In this document: positions 16,396 through 24,559 of the stretch, piece by piece
Numbering within the stretch: the first letter of the stretch is position 1
Layout of the letters: each line of letters starts with the position of its first letter
Assembly: GCA_021325275.1 (NCBI GenBank)
Contig: JAJPHL010000055.1
Coordinates: 186,001 to 250,000 of the forward strand
Source: Terriglobia bacterium
Lineage (GTDB): Bacteria > Acidobacteriota > Terriglobia > JAJPHL01
DNA length: 64,000 nt
Direction: 5' to 3'
Notes under the pieces: model-generated
Databases searched by the model: none
The model's input: only the letters and a program-made list of their open reading frames with translations
Told to the model about the DNA's origin: nothing
Made by a program: the position numbers and the translations under genes

Positions 16396-16649
16396 TCCCA
16401 CTCGCCCTTTTTCCATTCGGTGAGCGGTTGCTCGCCATCGAGTAACTCATCATGGCCGAAGGCCGCCATCCGCTGGTAAGCTTCGGCCCAACCTTTCCTT
16501 GGCGCGGACGCCTTCCGCGCCGGCCGCAAGATCAGCGCGCCTTCGCTGGCTTCCAACTCAGCCTTTGTCTTGAAGCCACACTCATCAAGGAATGCTTTGG
16601 GAATTCTGATCCCGCGGGAATTGCCGACGCGTACAATGTCGATGGTCAT
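16386..16649 (-). CDS. mazE: MazE-like (AbrB/SpoVT fold) antitoxin
   Basis: 87 aa, intact. The swapped-hairpin DNA-binding half is MTIDIVRVGNSRGIRIPKAFLDECGF, with the GNSxGxRIPK signature of MazE-type antitoxins. The C-terminal half is acidic with several Trp residues and would bind the toxin. Upstream lies a 10-base palindrome TGTAATTACA (16660-16669), a possible operator, and TTGACT at 16693-16698. The partner toxin is frameshifted, leaving a free antitoxin unless the shift is artefactual. Confidence 0.82.
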   Translation of the reverse strand: MTIDIVRVGNSRGIRIPKAFLDECGFKTKAELEASEGALILRPARKASAPRKGWAEAYQRMAAFGHDELLDGEQPLTEWKKGEWEWK

Positions 16650-16659
16650 GGAAATCCTG

Positions 16660-16669
16660 TGTAATTACA
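16660..16669. promoter_or_regulatory. Palindromic operator candidate for the mazEF module
   Basis: TGTAATTACA is a perfect palindrome 10 bases before the mazE start, inside a likely promoter (TTGACT 16693-16698, TACTCT about 18 bases further). Toxin-antitoxin operons are usually autoregulated at such sites. Confidence 0.4.
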
Positions 16670-16720
16670 GAGTACCCACAAACCGTGCATGAAGTCAATA
16701 TCGCGGGAATGAGAACACAG

Positions 16721-16811
16721 AAAAGCAACCGCCGATGAACGCAGATGAACGCCGATAAAACCTGATCCTAGTTTTTATCGGCGTTTATCTGCGTTCATCG
16801 GCGGTGCTTTG
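16721..16811. repeat. Long palindromic repeat, copy 2
   Basis: Second copy of the repeat at 15982-16079, same orientation, with the same 12-base loop sequence. It differs by one substitution in the left arm (GCAGATGAAC for GCAGATAAAC) and small losses at the right end next to the TonB receptor stop. The two copies bracket the mazEF module. Confidence 0.85.
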
Positions 16812-16814
16812 TTC

Positions 16815-19800
16815 CTAGAACATGAACTTCAACGCCAACTGCAACTGCCGAGGCGTACTCGCGATACCGGTGATCGTGCCCGCGGTACCGTAACTCACCG
16901 CACCGCCCGAAAACGACGGCGCGATCGACGTGCCCGGCACTCCCCACACTTGGTGGTTGAACACGTTGAATCCCTCGGCGCGGAATTCCAGCCGCTTCGA
17001 CTCCGTGATGAAGAACTGCTTGGTCAGAGCCACATCCATATTGATGAAGCGCATCGACCGCAGGTCGCCGACCGGCGCGTTGCCGAAGCCGTAGCCCGGT
17101 CCCACTTGCAGCGACGAAGGACTGACGAAGCACGACGGGTTGTACCACTGCGTGATGCTTTGGTTCTGATACAGATTGCATCCCGAGAGTAGACTCGGCC
17201 GGCTGTAGCCGGTGATGCTGCCCGCGGCGTTCGAGAGATTCGCGGGATCGGTCGCCACCGGCGCGACGCCGCCGATCGACGATGGCACGCAGTTCGCCGT
17301 GACCGCCGTGGTGCACTCGTTGCTGACGCCGCCCCAGGACGGATTGAACGCTTGTCCGGAGCGCGCGTTCAGCGAGAAAGTGGTGGCCCAATTGCCCGCC
17401 ACGTGCGACAGCCATCCGTGACTCAACAGGCGATGTCCGCGCCCGAACGGAAATTCGTAGATCGCGCTCCAGTTGAACATGAACGGTAGATCGAACGCGC
17501 AGGCGCCCTTGGAAAGCTTCTGGTTGAAGTAGTATTCCACCGGCGCGCCTTCCGATCCGTTCTCGGCGCCATAGTCGCCGTTGGTGTCGGCCAGGCACTT
17601 CGACCATGTGAACGCCGCCAGCGTCTGCAATCCGTGCGAGAAGCGGCGGTTGTACTGCGCTTGCAGCGCGTTGTAGGTGGATTGCCCGGTCGATTCGTCG
17701 TAGTGCCAGCCTTGCGCCGCGAACGGCATGTACTCGCGCTGATTGATTTGCGCCTGCGTCAACGGCGTGGAGGCACAAGTGTAGTTCTGCGCAGCGTTGT
17801 TCTCGCAGAAGGGTCCGCCTTGCGGATAGTTCGCCGAGCAGCACCAATCGAGGCGCGTGGTGTGACCGCCCACGTAGGCCACCGACACCATGCTGCTCGA
17901 TCCGATTTGCCGCTCGATCTGGATGTTCCACTGCTGCGACTTCGGGTCGGCGTAATCGGGAGCGTTCGTGTATCCACCGAATGTCGAACCCCACGGCGTG
18001 GGCGCAACCACGATCGGGTTGCTGCCGGCGAGTCCCGGTAAATACGACGTGGTGTATCCGCCGTACGGACCGCACGCCGACGCGCTGTTGCAAACCGGAT
18101 TCACCGTGGGCGTGGACGACGTGCCGGCGGGCGCGGAGTTCAGCGAGTCGGAGACGCCGCGCGTCCACGGCCAAATCGATCCTTGCAGCGTGTTTTCGGC
18201 GTTCTGGCTGCGATAGCTGATGGTGTCGAAGAAGATTCCGTAGCCCGCGCGTAGCACGGTGCGCGGCAGGAACTCCCACGCCAATCCGATGCGCGGACCG
18301 ATATTGTCCTTCACCGATTTCAGCGTCGGCTGACTGTTCGGCGAAAACACGATGTTGTTCAGCGTGTTGTACGTCACTCCGCCGACCGTCACCTGGAACG
18401 CCGGGTTGTTCGCGTTCAAGCCGTTCGGAACGCACGGCGGAAGTTGCGGCGTGGGACATCCGGTGGAATACGCCGCCGTGTTGGCCGCACCGATGATGAA
18501 CTGTCCGGTCGGCAAGCTGAGCGCGTTCACGGTTTCCCCGCTGCCGGTGTTCAGCAGCGCGACGGCCGGCACGTAATCGTAGCGCAATCCAACGTTGACC
18601 GTCAGGTGCGGCCGCACGTGCCACTCATCCTGCACGAAGAATCCCATCGGATTGAAGCGCGCGTGAACTTCCTCGTACTGCGGAACGTTTACCGTGAGCG
18701 CATTCGGCAAATCCAACAGCATCGACGCCAGCGCGTTCCCTTGATTCGAGCCGCAGGAGTAAAGTCCCGAGGCGTTGGTGGGGCAGGTTTGCGTCGCCGA
18801 GGAAGTGAACGTCTCGTAAGTGTTGATCTCGAGACGATTCTCGTACAAATACTCGCCGCCAAAGCGGACCGTGTGATGTCCGTGCACCCAGGTCAACGAA
18901 GTGTTGAACGAACTTTCCGGATTGGCGCGATATTGCGGGCCGACGTTGCCGAGTCCGCTATTGGCCGAGCCGACGTAGCCGCCGATATTCAGGAAGAATC
19001 CCTGGGTTTGCGAGAGATTGTTGAATCCCGCCGAAGTTTCCGGCGCAAATCCGTTGGCGTTGGTGGGATTCACGGTGACCGGCCGCGCGTTGACGCCGCC
19101 GCGCACTTCCATAATCAGGTTCGGAGAGAAAACGTGATCCCACGCGCCGCCCATGTTCCACACGTGATACGGATTGGGCGAAATCGAGTTTGTCCCCGCG
19201 ACGATTCCGACGGTGGAATCCCACATCATGTAAGCGCGGCCGAAAACGGTGTCGTGCGTGCCGAAACGATGGTCGACGCGCACGTCCCAATTGTTGTTCG
19301 AGTCGGTGGTATTGCGCGAATCGAGACAGTTGTCAACCGCAAACGACAAGTTCGGCGTGAACGTGCAGTTGGTGTTCGAGTACGCCTGAATCACGCTGAC
19401 AATCTTGGGATCGATCAGGCCGGTAGGTATGCGATTGCACGGCGTTCCGCCTTGGGTGACTTGCAAACCGTAGCCGGCCGCGCCGAACGTCGCGCCCGGA
19501 TTCATCAACGGCATCGGTGCGCCGGAATTGTTGCAGTAGAACGGCACCGATTGGCTGGCTCCCGTTTCCGCAAACGGATTGTAGATGGTGGAGGGCGTAA
19601 TCGCCGTCTTGGTGGCGTTCACGGTGCCGATCAGCTCGGGGCTCGCGGTTCCCGTGAAATCGCCACCGAGTTCCGCGGCGCTGGGGATGATCGCGAAGCT
19701 CGAGTTCGGCTTGGCGTAGCGCCATCCTTCATAGGCAAAAAAGAAAAACGTGTTGTCCTTCTTGATGGGACCGCCGACTTGTCCACCGAATTCATTCTGG

Positions 19801-20789
19801 TGATAGCCGAGCGGAGAAACCGGCGTGCCGGAGAGAATCGCCGAGGCGCCTGCGGCCGTCTGTTGACCGGCGGCCACCTGCGCGGCCAACGCGGACGCTT
19901 GCGACGGGCACAACGCCGGCGAGCAGAATCCCGAGAAAGGATTGCGCGCGTCGAAAATCTGGCTGCGCGCGAAATCCCACGCCGCGCCGTGAAACTGGTT
20001 CGTTCCCGACTTCGTGACCAAGTTCACCACGGAGCCGAGCACGTTGCCGTACTGCGCGTCGTTATTGTGCGACTGCACTTTGAATTCCTGCACCGTGTCG
20101 GCGATGGGAGGAATCGCCCAGCCGCCGCCGCGATCGTCGGTGTTGATGATGCCATCCATGTAATACGCGTTCGAGCGATTGCCCGCGCCGTTCACGGCCG
20201 GACGATAGACCACCGTTCCGGGGATGCCGATGTTGCCGCCGTCGGCGCTGCCAATTCCGTTTCCGCCTTGTGCCGTGTTCACCGATCCGTTGCCCGGCTG
20301 GAGAATCAGCAACTGCGTAAAGTTGCGGCCGTTCAATGGCAGTTCGTGCATTTCCTTTTCGTCGATGGTGGTGCCCAACTCTGTCGTGGAGCGCTGAATC
20401 ATCACCGCCACCGACGACTCGCTCACCGTGACCGTTTCCGACACGTCGCCCACCTGCATGGCGATCTGTTCGGTGAGCGTCTGGTTCACTTCCAGCTTGA
20501 AGGCGGGCAGCGCGACTTTTTTGAAGCCGGTTTTTTCCACCGTGAGCGAGTAGTTTCCCGGCAACAGGTTGATGATGACGAACGAACCATCTTGCCCCGT
20601 GACTTTTTCACTGGCGACATTGGTTTCCTGATTCGTCACGCGCACCTTGGCGCCCGGCACCGACGCGCCTTGCGAATCGACCACCGAGCCGTTCACAACG
20701 GCGGTGGGTGTTTGCGCGGCCAGCGCAACGCTGAATGACAGAACGAGAACTGTGAAGACGAGGAACCCCAAACTCGCATGACGGGCCAT
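16815..20789 (-). CDS. TonB-dependent receptor, Oar-like, with carboxypeptidase-regulatory domain
   Basis: 1324 aa. A Sec signal peptide (MARHASLGFLVFTVLVLSF to ALA) is followed by a CarboxypepD_reg/SusC-like beta-sandwich (residues ~28-115: VVNGSVVDSQGASVPGAKV, GSFVIINLLPGNYSLTV), a plug (~120-330 with ELPLNGRNFTQLLILQPG) and a large beta-barrel to the terminal KFMF. Many Tyr, Asn and Gly residues and the ending Phe fit outer-membrane insertion. Such acidobacterial receptors take up or sense large ligands; no ligand can be named. A strong promoter lies upstream. Confidence 0.92.
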   Translation of the reverse strand: MARHASLGFLVFTVLVLSFSVALAAQTPTAVVNGSVVDSQGASVPGAKVRVTNQETNVASEKVTGQDGSFVIINLLPGNYSLTVEKTGFKKVALPAFKLEVNQTLTEQIAMQVGDVSETVTVSESSVAVMIQRSTTELGTTIDEKEMHELPLNGRNFTQLLILQPGNGSVNTAQGGNGIGSADGGNIGIPGTVVYRPAVNGAGNRSNAYYMDGIINTDDRGGGWAIPPIADTVQEFKVQSHNNDAQYGNVLGSVVNLVTKSGTNQFHGAAWDFARSQIFDARNPFSGFCSPALCPSQASALAAQVAAGQQTAAGASAILSGTPVSPLGYHQNEFGGQVGGPIKKDNTFFFFAYEGWRYAKPNSSFAIIPSAAELGGDFTGTASPELIGTVNATKTAITPSTIYNPFAETGASQSVPFYCNNSGAPMPLMNPGATFGAAGYGLQVTQGGTPCNRIPTGLIDPKIVSVIQAYSNTNCTFTPNLSFAVDNCLDSRNTTDSNNNWDVRVDHRFGTHDTVFGRAYMMWDSTVGIVAGTNSISPNPYHVWNMGGAWDHVFSPNLIMEVRGGVNARPVTVNPTNANGFAPETSAGFNNLSQTQGFFLNIGGYVGSANSGLGNVGPQYRANPESSFNTSLTWVHGHHTVRFGGEYLYENRLEINTYETFTSSATQTCPTNASGLYSCGSNQGNALASMLLDLPNALTVNVPQYEEVHARFNPMGFFVQDEWHVRPHLTVNVGLRYDYVPAVALLNTGSGETVNALSLPTGQFIIGAANTAAYSTGCPTPQLPPCVPNGLNANNPAFQVTVGGVTYNTLNNIVFSPNSQPTLKSVKDNIGPRIGLAWEFLPRTVLRAGYGIFFDTISYRSQNAENTLQGSIWPWTRGVSDSLNSAPAGTSSTPTVNPVCNSASACGPYGGYTTSYLPGLAGSNPIVVAPTPWGSTFGGYTNAPDYADPKSQQWNIQIERQIGSSSMVSVAYVGGHTTRLDWCCSANYPQGGPFCENNAAQNYTCASTPLTQAQINQREYMPFAAQGWHYDESTGQSTYNALQAQYNRRFSHGLQTLAAFTWSKCLADTNGDYGAENGSEGAPVEYYFNQKLSKGACAFDLPFMFNWSAIYEFPFGRGHRLLSHGWLSHVAGNWATTFSLNARSGQAFNPSWGGVSNECTTAVTANCVPSSIGGVAPVATDPANLSNAAGSITGYSRPSLLSGCNLYQNQSITQWYNPSCFVSPSSLQVGPGYGFGNAPVGDLRSMRFINMDVALTKQFFITESKRLEFRAEGFNVFNHQVWGVPGTSIAPSFSGGAVSYGTAGTITGIASTPRQLQLALKFMF

Positions 20790-20844
20790 GGCCCACCTCC
20801 CAAGCTCGCCCCTACTTTAACGCTACAGGGGCCGCTGGATTCGG

Positions 20845-20873
20845 ATTATAGGGGCCTGCCCTGAGGCCGTCAA
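20845..20873 (-). promoter_or_regulatory. Near-consensus promoter of the TonB receptor
   Basis: On the minus strand TTGACG (20868-20873), a 17-base spacer, then a perfect TATAAT (20845-20850). The start codon at 20789 is about 50 bases further, so this gene has a normal leader, unlike many neighbours. Confidence 0.8.
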
Positions 20874-21041
20874 GTACCTTTATCGATATTTGTTGGTTCT
20901 ATTACCGCTAAAGGATAGGGGCGAACTCATCGTGCGCCTCCGCAGGGCGGCACTGCGGGTGCACGCCTTTGTGGGGATTTTAGGATTCACCAAGGTGCCG
21001 GCCGATTGTGGAACCGTCGTTGTTCCGCCATAATGTCGGGT

Positions 21042-21923
21042 ATGTCAGCCTTCGAAAATCTCTCACGGCGCTCGTTTCTAGCTGGCTCGGCCGGCGTTGC
21101 CCTCGCTTCCGCTCAGGAATCGCGCGCGCTCACGGTGGGACAGATCATTGAGCGCATCCAAAAAAATGTCGGTGTCGCCTGGCGCGCCGAGACTGTGGAC
21201 AAGATCATCTTCGGCAATCCGGACATCGCCGTAAAAGGCGTCGCGACCACAATGATGGCCACCCTTGAGGTGATCCAACGGGCCAGCGCCTTGGGACGGA
21301 ACTTCATCGTCACGCACGAGCCGACCTTCTGGGAACACCAGGACACCACTACGGCGCTCCCGAACGATCCCACCGTCGCGTTCAAAAGCAATTTCATGCG
21401 CGAGCATAACGTAGCCGTTTTTCGCTTTCACGACCACTGGCACGCCCGGAATCCTGACGGCATCGCCACCGGCATGATGCAAGAACTCGGGTGGGAGAAA
21501 TACGCCGCGCCCGAGGGCCGCAATCGCTTTGTGTTTCCGGCAACCCCGCCAATAACGTTGAGCGCGCTGGCCGCCGAGATCAAGTCCAAACTCAAGGCCG
21601 CCACGATGCGTGTGGTGGGCGATCCCAAGATGCCAGTGACTCGCGCCGCCGCCAGTTGGGGCTACAACAGCCGCGAAGGAGGAATTCGCGTGCTGGCGCG
21701 CGAGGATGTCGACGTGCTGATCGCCGGCGAGGCGCGCGAATGGGAAGTGGTGGAGTACGCACAAGACATCATCGCGTCGGGCAAGAAGAAAGCGCTGATC
21801 CTGATCGGTCACGTCGCGTCGGAACAAGCGGGAATGAAATACTGCGCGTCGTGGCTGAAGGGATTCATCAGCGAAGTGCCGATCGATTTTGTCGCGGCGC
21901 CCGAGCCTTTTTGGCCGGCCTGA
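21042..21923 (+). CDS. NIF3-like protein with twin-arginine signal
   Basis: 293 aa from ATG 21042, with TAATGT 5 bases upstream. The N-terminus (MSAFENLSRRSFLAGSAGVALASA) has a SRRSFL twin-arginine motif and hydrophobic stretch. The rest is a NIF3/DUF34 dinuclear-metal protein: VTHEPTFWEH near residue 90, FRFHDHWHA, DGIATGMMQELGW and the closing HVASEQAGMKYC. NIF3 proteins are normally cytoplasmic GTP-cyclohydrolase-like metal proteins, so an export signal is unusual. Function unknown. Confidence 0.82.
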   Translation: MSAFENLSRRSFLAGSAGVALASAQESRALTVGQIIERIQKNVGVAWRAETVDKIIFGNPDIAVKGVATTMMATLEVIQRASALGRNFIVTHEPTFWEHQDTTTALPNDPTVAFKSNFMREHNVAVFRFHDHWHARNPDGIATGMMQELGWEKYAAPEGRNRFVFPATPPITLSALAAEIKSKLKAATMRVVGDPKMPVTRAAASWGYNSREGGIRVLAREDVDVLIAGEAREWEVVEYAQDIIASGKKKALILIGHVASEQAGMKYCASWLKGFISEVPIDFVAAPEPFWPA

Positions 21924-21969
21924 AGAAATTAGCCCGGCCCGCGCAAAGCATTCTGTATATAATCCCGGC

Positions 21970-22716
21970 ATGTTCCCGGCCCTCATTCACGCGATCATCT
22001 TGTTGTCTCTGACGCTACAAGGTCAGGACAACTCTGACACTCAAAATGCCATGAAAGGTCTCGTGAACGCGCACAACGCGTGGGGAGCTAAAATGAGCTC
22101 CCCGAATACGTCGCTGGAGATCAAGGAATCCTCGCGATCCGGGAATGAGATGAAATTCCGGCTACGCGCGAAAGGCATGCCACGAGACAAGATCTATACG
22201 ATTGTGCAATGGCCGGTAACGCACAACGATCCGGTTGCCATCATTCGCGGCGTCACGCTCGATGCGACTGGTCAAGCAGTCTGTGCCGGCACCGCCGGCA
22301 CGTGCAGCAGCGACGAACCCAACGATCCGATCGACATTCTCGTACTGCCGGTCGCCGGTGAGCCGTTGCGTCTTGGCCTGGTTTCGGAGGATGGCGACAC
22401 GCGAGTATTGGGCAAGATCGTGCCGGTTCCGTTGCGCGGAGAGGATCGCGGCTGCTCGATCGAAGGCGTCCTGCTGACGCCCGCCGCCGAGTTGGTTTTG
22501 GTTACAGGTTCCGGATTTCCCGCCGGTAGTGAGCTTACAATGGACGCCGACTCAGAAGGCGAACACCATAGCGCAAAAGTCAAGGCCGGCACTGATGGGC
22601 AATACATGACAGCGCTGGGGCCCTACAAGCAAGGTGTCTCGCGCGGAACGGCAAAGGTCACTCTGAAATCTGCGGGTTGCTCTCCAACCGTGACGATTCC
22701 GTGGGGTCACAACTAA
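21970..22716 (+). CDS. Secreted hypothetical protein, 248 aa
   Basis: The start is ATG 21970, 6 bases after a perfect TATAAT (21958-21963), implying a leaderless message. The N-terminus (MFPALIHAIILLSLTLQGQ) looks like a Sec signal peptide. The mature part is rich in Gly, Ser and Val and ends in a beta-rich region (LVTGSGFPAGSELTMDADSEG) reminiscent of immunoglobulin-like or IPT/TIG repeats. Four cysteines could pair outside the cytoplasm. It lies 46 bases behind the NIF3 gene and converges on the carboxylesterase. No family recognised. Confidence 0.65.
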   Translation: MFPALIHAIILLSLTLQGQDNSDTQNAMKGLVNAHNAWGAKMSSPNTSLEIKESSRSGNEMKFRLRAKGMPRDKIYTIVQWPVTHNDPVAIIRGVTLDATGQAVCAGTAGTCSSDEPNDPIDILVLPVAGEPLRLGLVSEDGDTRVLGKIVPVPLRGEDRGCSIEGVLLTPAAELVLVTGSGFPAGSELTMDADSEGEHHSAKVKAGTDGQYMTALGPYKQGVSRGTAKVTLKSAGCSPTVTIPWGHN

Positions 22717-22740
22717 CACCCCACGAGCGACGTGCTGTTG

Positions 22741-24396
22741 TCAGTCTCCCCGGCCGCCACGCGGTGGCGGTGCAGGCAACAGCGGCAACAGTTCGTCGTC
22801 GTTCAACGACCGGACTTCGCTGACGGTGTCCCACACCATCGTCTCGCGGCCGGCCAGCGTATAGGGCTTCCACGCGAGTCCCGGTTGCGACGGATTGCCG
22901 GTGCGCGCGAAGTTCACCCATGCTTGCGACACTTTGTCCTGCAACGCGAGCGCGGCCGGCGCGCCGCCCGTGGCGATCCGGATGTGCGGCTCGCTCAAGG
23001 CATGGAACGCGAACGCAATCTCGGCGCAATGAAATGCCGTGACGCCGCCGTTGACCGGATATTCATAGGAAAAGATGTAGTTGTAAACCGGTGCCGTCGT
23101 TTTTTCCAGTTTCCGCGCCAGCATTGCTTTGGTTCCTGGGCGGAAGCGGCCGTCGAGGAATAAGACGTCCTGAACTTTCTGGCGCGGATGCAGTTTCTTG
23201 AACTGCGCGACGATCTGATCCTTCTTGTCGCCGAGAGCGTTGCTGAGATGCTCGTCGATTTCCTGCCGGCTCCATTCATTCTTGGCAGGCTCTCTTCGGG
23301 CCACGTTGCTGGTGAACTCTGTCAACGTGGTGCCGGCGATGTACGGAATCGAATGGGCCCAATCGCAGAATTCCCGCAGCACATACTGATCGTCGGCGAC
23401 CGGATCCCAAGTCGTTCCCCGGCCGCCCACGCTCTGATTGGCGGAATTCGCGGCGGCGAGCAGATCGCGATATGGAACTTTCTTCAGCTTGTCGATCTGG
23501 CTTCCGTCGAGATTCAAATTCTTTAGGACCTCCGCGGCGATCGCTTGCTGACGCTTAATCACGTCGGCGGGATTCGTATCGCGGTAATTCACGTTGCTGC
23601 CGCTCTCGCAAATCACTTTGTGGAAGAGGCCCTTCGCCGACGGCATATGCATGAGGCGCGTGACCTTGCCGCCTCCGCCGGATTGTCCGAAAATCGTGAC
23701 GTTGCCGGGATCGCCGCCGAATGCTTCAATGTTCTCGTGGATCCACTGGAGCGCGGCCACAAGATCGGCCATGCCCGTGTTGCGGGAGTTGGCGTACTCG
23801 GAGCCGTACGCCGAAAGATCCAGCGTGCCGATGACGTTCAACCGGTGATTCAAACTGACGGCCACGATGTCACCGAATTCGCTCAGCGTTTTTCCGTCGT
23901 ACGCGTAGGACTCCATCGACGAGCCGTTGGTGAATCCGCCGCCGTGCATCCACACCATCACCGGTTTCTTTTTCGCGGGCGCCGTGCTCTGCGTCCAGAT
24001 GTTGAGCACTTGGCAGTGCTCGTTTTCCACCCAATAGCGGTGCGGGAAGATGAAGTCGTCGCCGCCGACCGTGGACACCGGCGGGATCGGGCACACCGGT
24101 CCCCATACCTGCGCGCCTTTCACCCCTTCCCATGCGGCCACCGGCTTGGGCATTTCGAAGCGCTCCGCTTCGGCGTAGGGAACGCCGAGAAACGTGACGG
24201 TCTTGCCGTCGCGGAATCCACGGAGCTTTCCTCCTCTGACTTGAACCACAGGCGGATTCAGATTCAGTGGACTTCCACCGGGCGCGGATTTCGCTTTGGC
24301 CGCCGGCTTCTCCTGCGCCGCGGTCTTGCTCGCGAGTCCGGCGGCTGCGCCGCTCAAAAGAGTCAACATTCCCCGACGATTGATGGTGCGATTCAC
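22741..24396 (-). CDS. Type B carboxylesterase (para-nitrobenzyl esterase-like), probably Tat-exported
   Basis: 551 aa from GTG 24396: a strong GGGGAGG ribosome site lies four bases before it, which decides against the further upstream frame. The N-terminus has an NRRGML twin-arginine motif and a hydrophobic core. Carboxylesterase blocks are VTFLGVPYAE, the oxyanion loop WMHGGGFTNGSS, WIHENIEAFGGDPGNVT and the nucleophile elbow FGQSGGGGK, in which Gln replaces the common Glu before Ser. A catalytic His is likely in FHCAEIAFAF. It would hydrolyse esters outside the cytoplasm. Confidence 0.88.
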   Translation of the reverse strand: MNRTINRRGMLTLLSGAAAGLASKTAAQEKPAAKAKSAPGGSPLNLNPPVVQVRGGKLRGFRDGKTVTFLGVPYAEAERFEMPKPVAAWEGVKGAQVWGPVCPIPPVSTVGGDDFIFPHRYWVENEHCQVLNIWTQSTAPAKKKPVMVWMHGGGFTNGSSMESYAYDGKTLSEFGDIVAVSLNHRLNVIGTLDLSAYGSEYANSRNTGMADLVAALQWIHENIEAFGGDPGNVTIFGQSGGGGKVTRLMHMPSAKGLFHKVICESGSNVNYRDTNPADVIKRQQAIAAEVLKNLNLDGSQIDKLKKVPYRDLLAAANSANQSVGGRGTTWDPVADDQYVLREFCDWAHSIPYIAGTTLTEFTSNVARREPAKNEWSRQEIDEHLSNALGDKKDQIVAQFKKLHPRQKVQDVLFLDGRFRPGTKAMLARKLEKTTAPVYNYIFSYEYPVNGGVTAFHCAEIAFAFHALSEPHIRIATGGAPAALALQDKVSQAWVNFARTGNPSQPGLAWKPYTLAGRETMVWDTVSEVRSLNDDELLPLLPAPPPRGGRGD

Positions 24397-24505
24397 ATTT
24401 CCTCCCCAAGAAAATCTTCCCAATTATGCCACACGCGCGTTCGCCGAAAACTCGCGCCTTTGGAGTTATCGGTCAAGCTTTCATACTTTAACGGTAACTT
24501 TTCGC

Positions 24506-24550
24506 TTGACACTGAGATGTCCGCGGCGCTAACCTGCCTTGCCAAGGGGG
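24506..24550 (+). promoter_or_regulatory. Promoter and ribosome site of the second TonB receptor
   Basis: TTGACA (24506-24511) is a perfect -35, but the -10 at the correct distance is weak (GCTAAC). An AAGGGGG Shine-Dalgarno-like sequence (about 24544-24550) lies 9 bases before ATG 24560, fixing the start. A weak -10 after a strong -35 suggests an activator. Confidence 0.45.
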
Positions 24551-24559
24551 CGATTCAAC

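Noticed and set aside
16795-18624. 609-aa minus-strand frame over the TonB receptor end, and 18444-20738 plus-strand 764-aa frame
   Set aside because: Both are shadow frames of the receptor gene in GC-rich DNA: they are Arg/His/Ala-rich and have no domain motif, while the receptor frame has clear motifs over the same bases.
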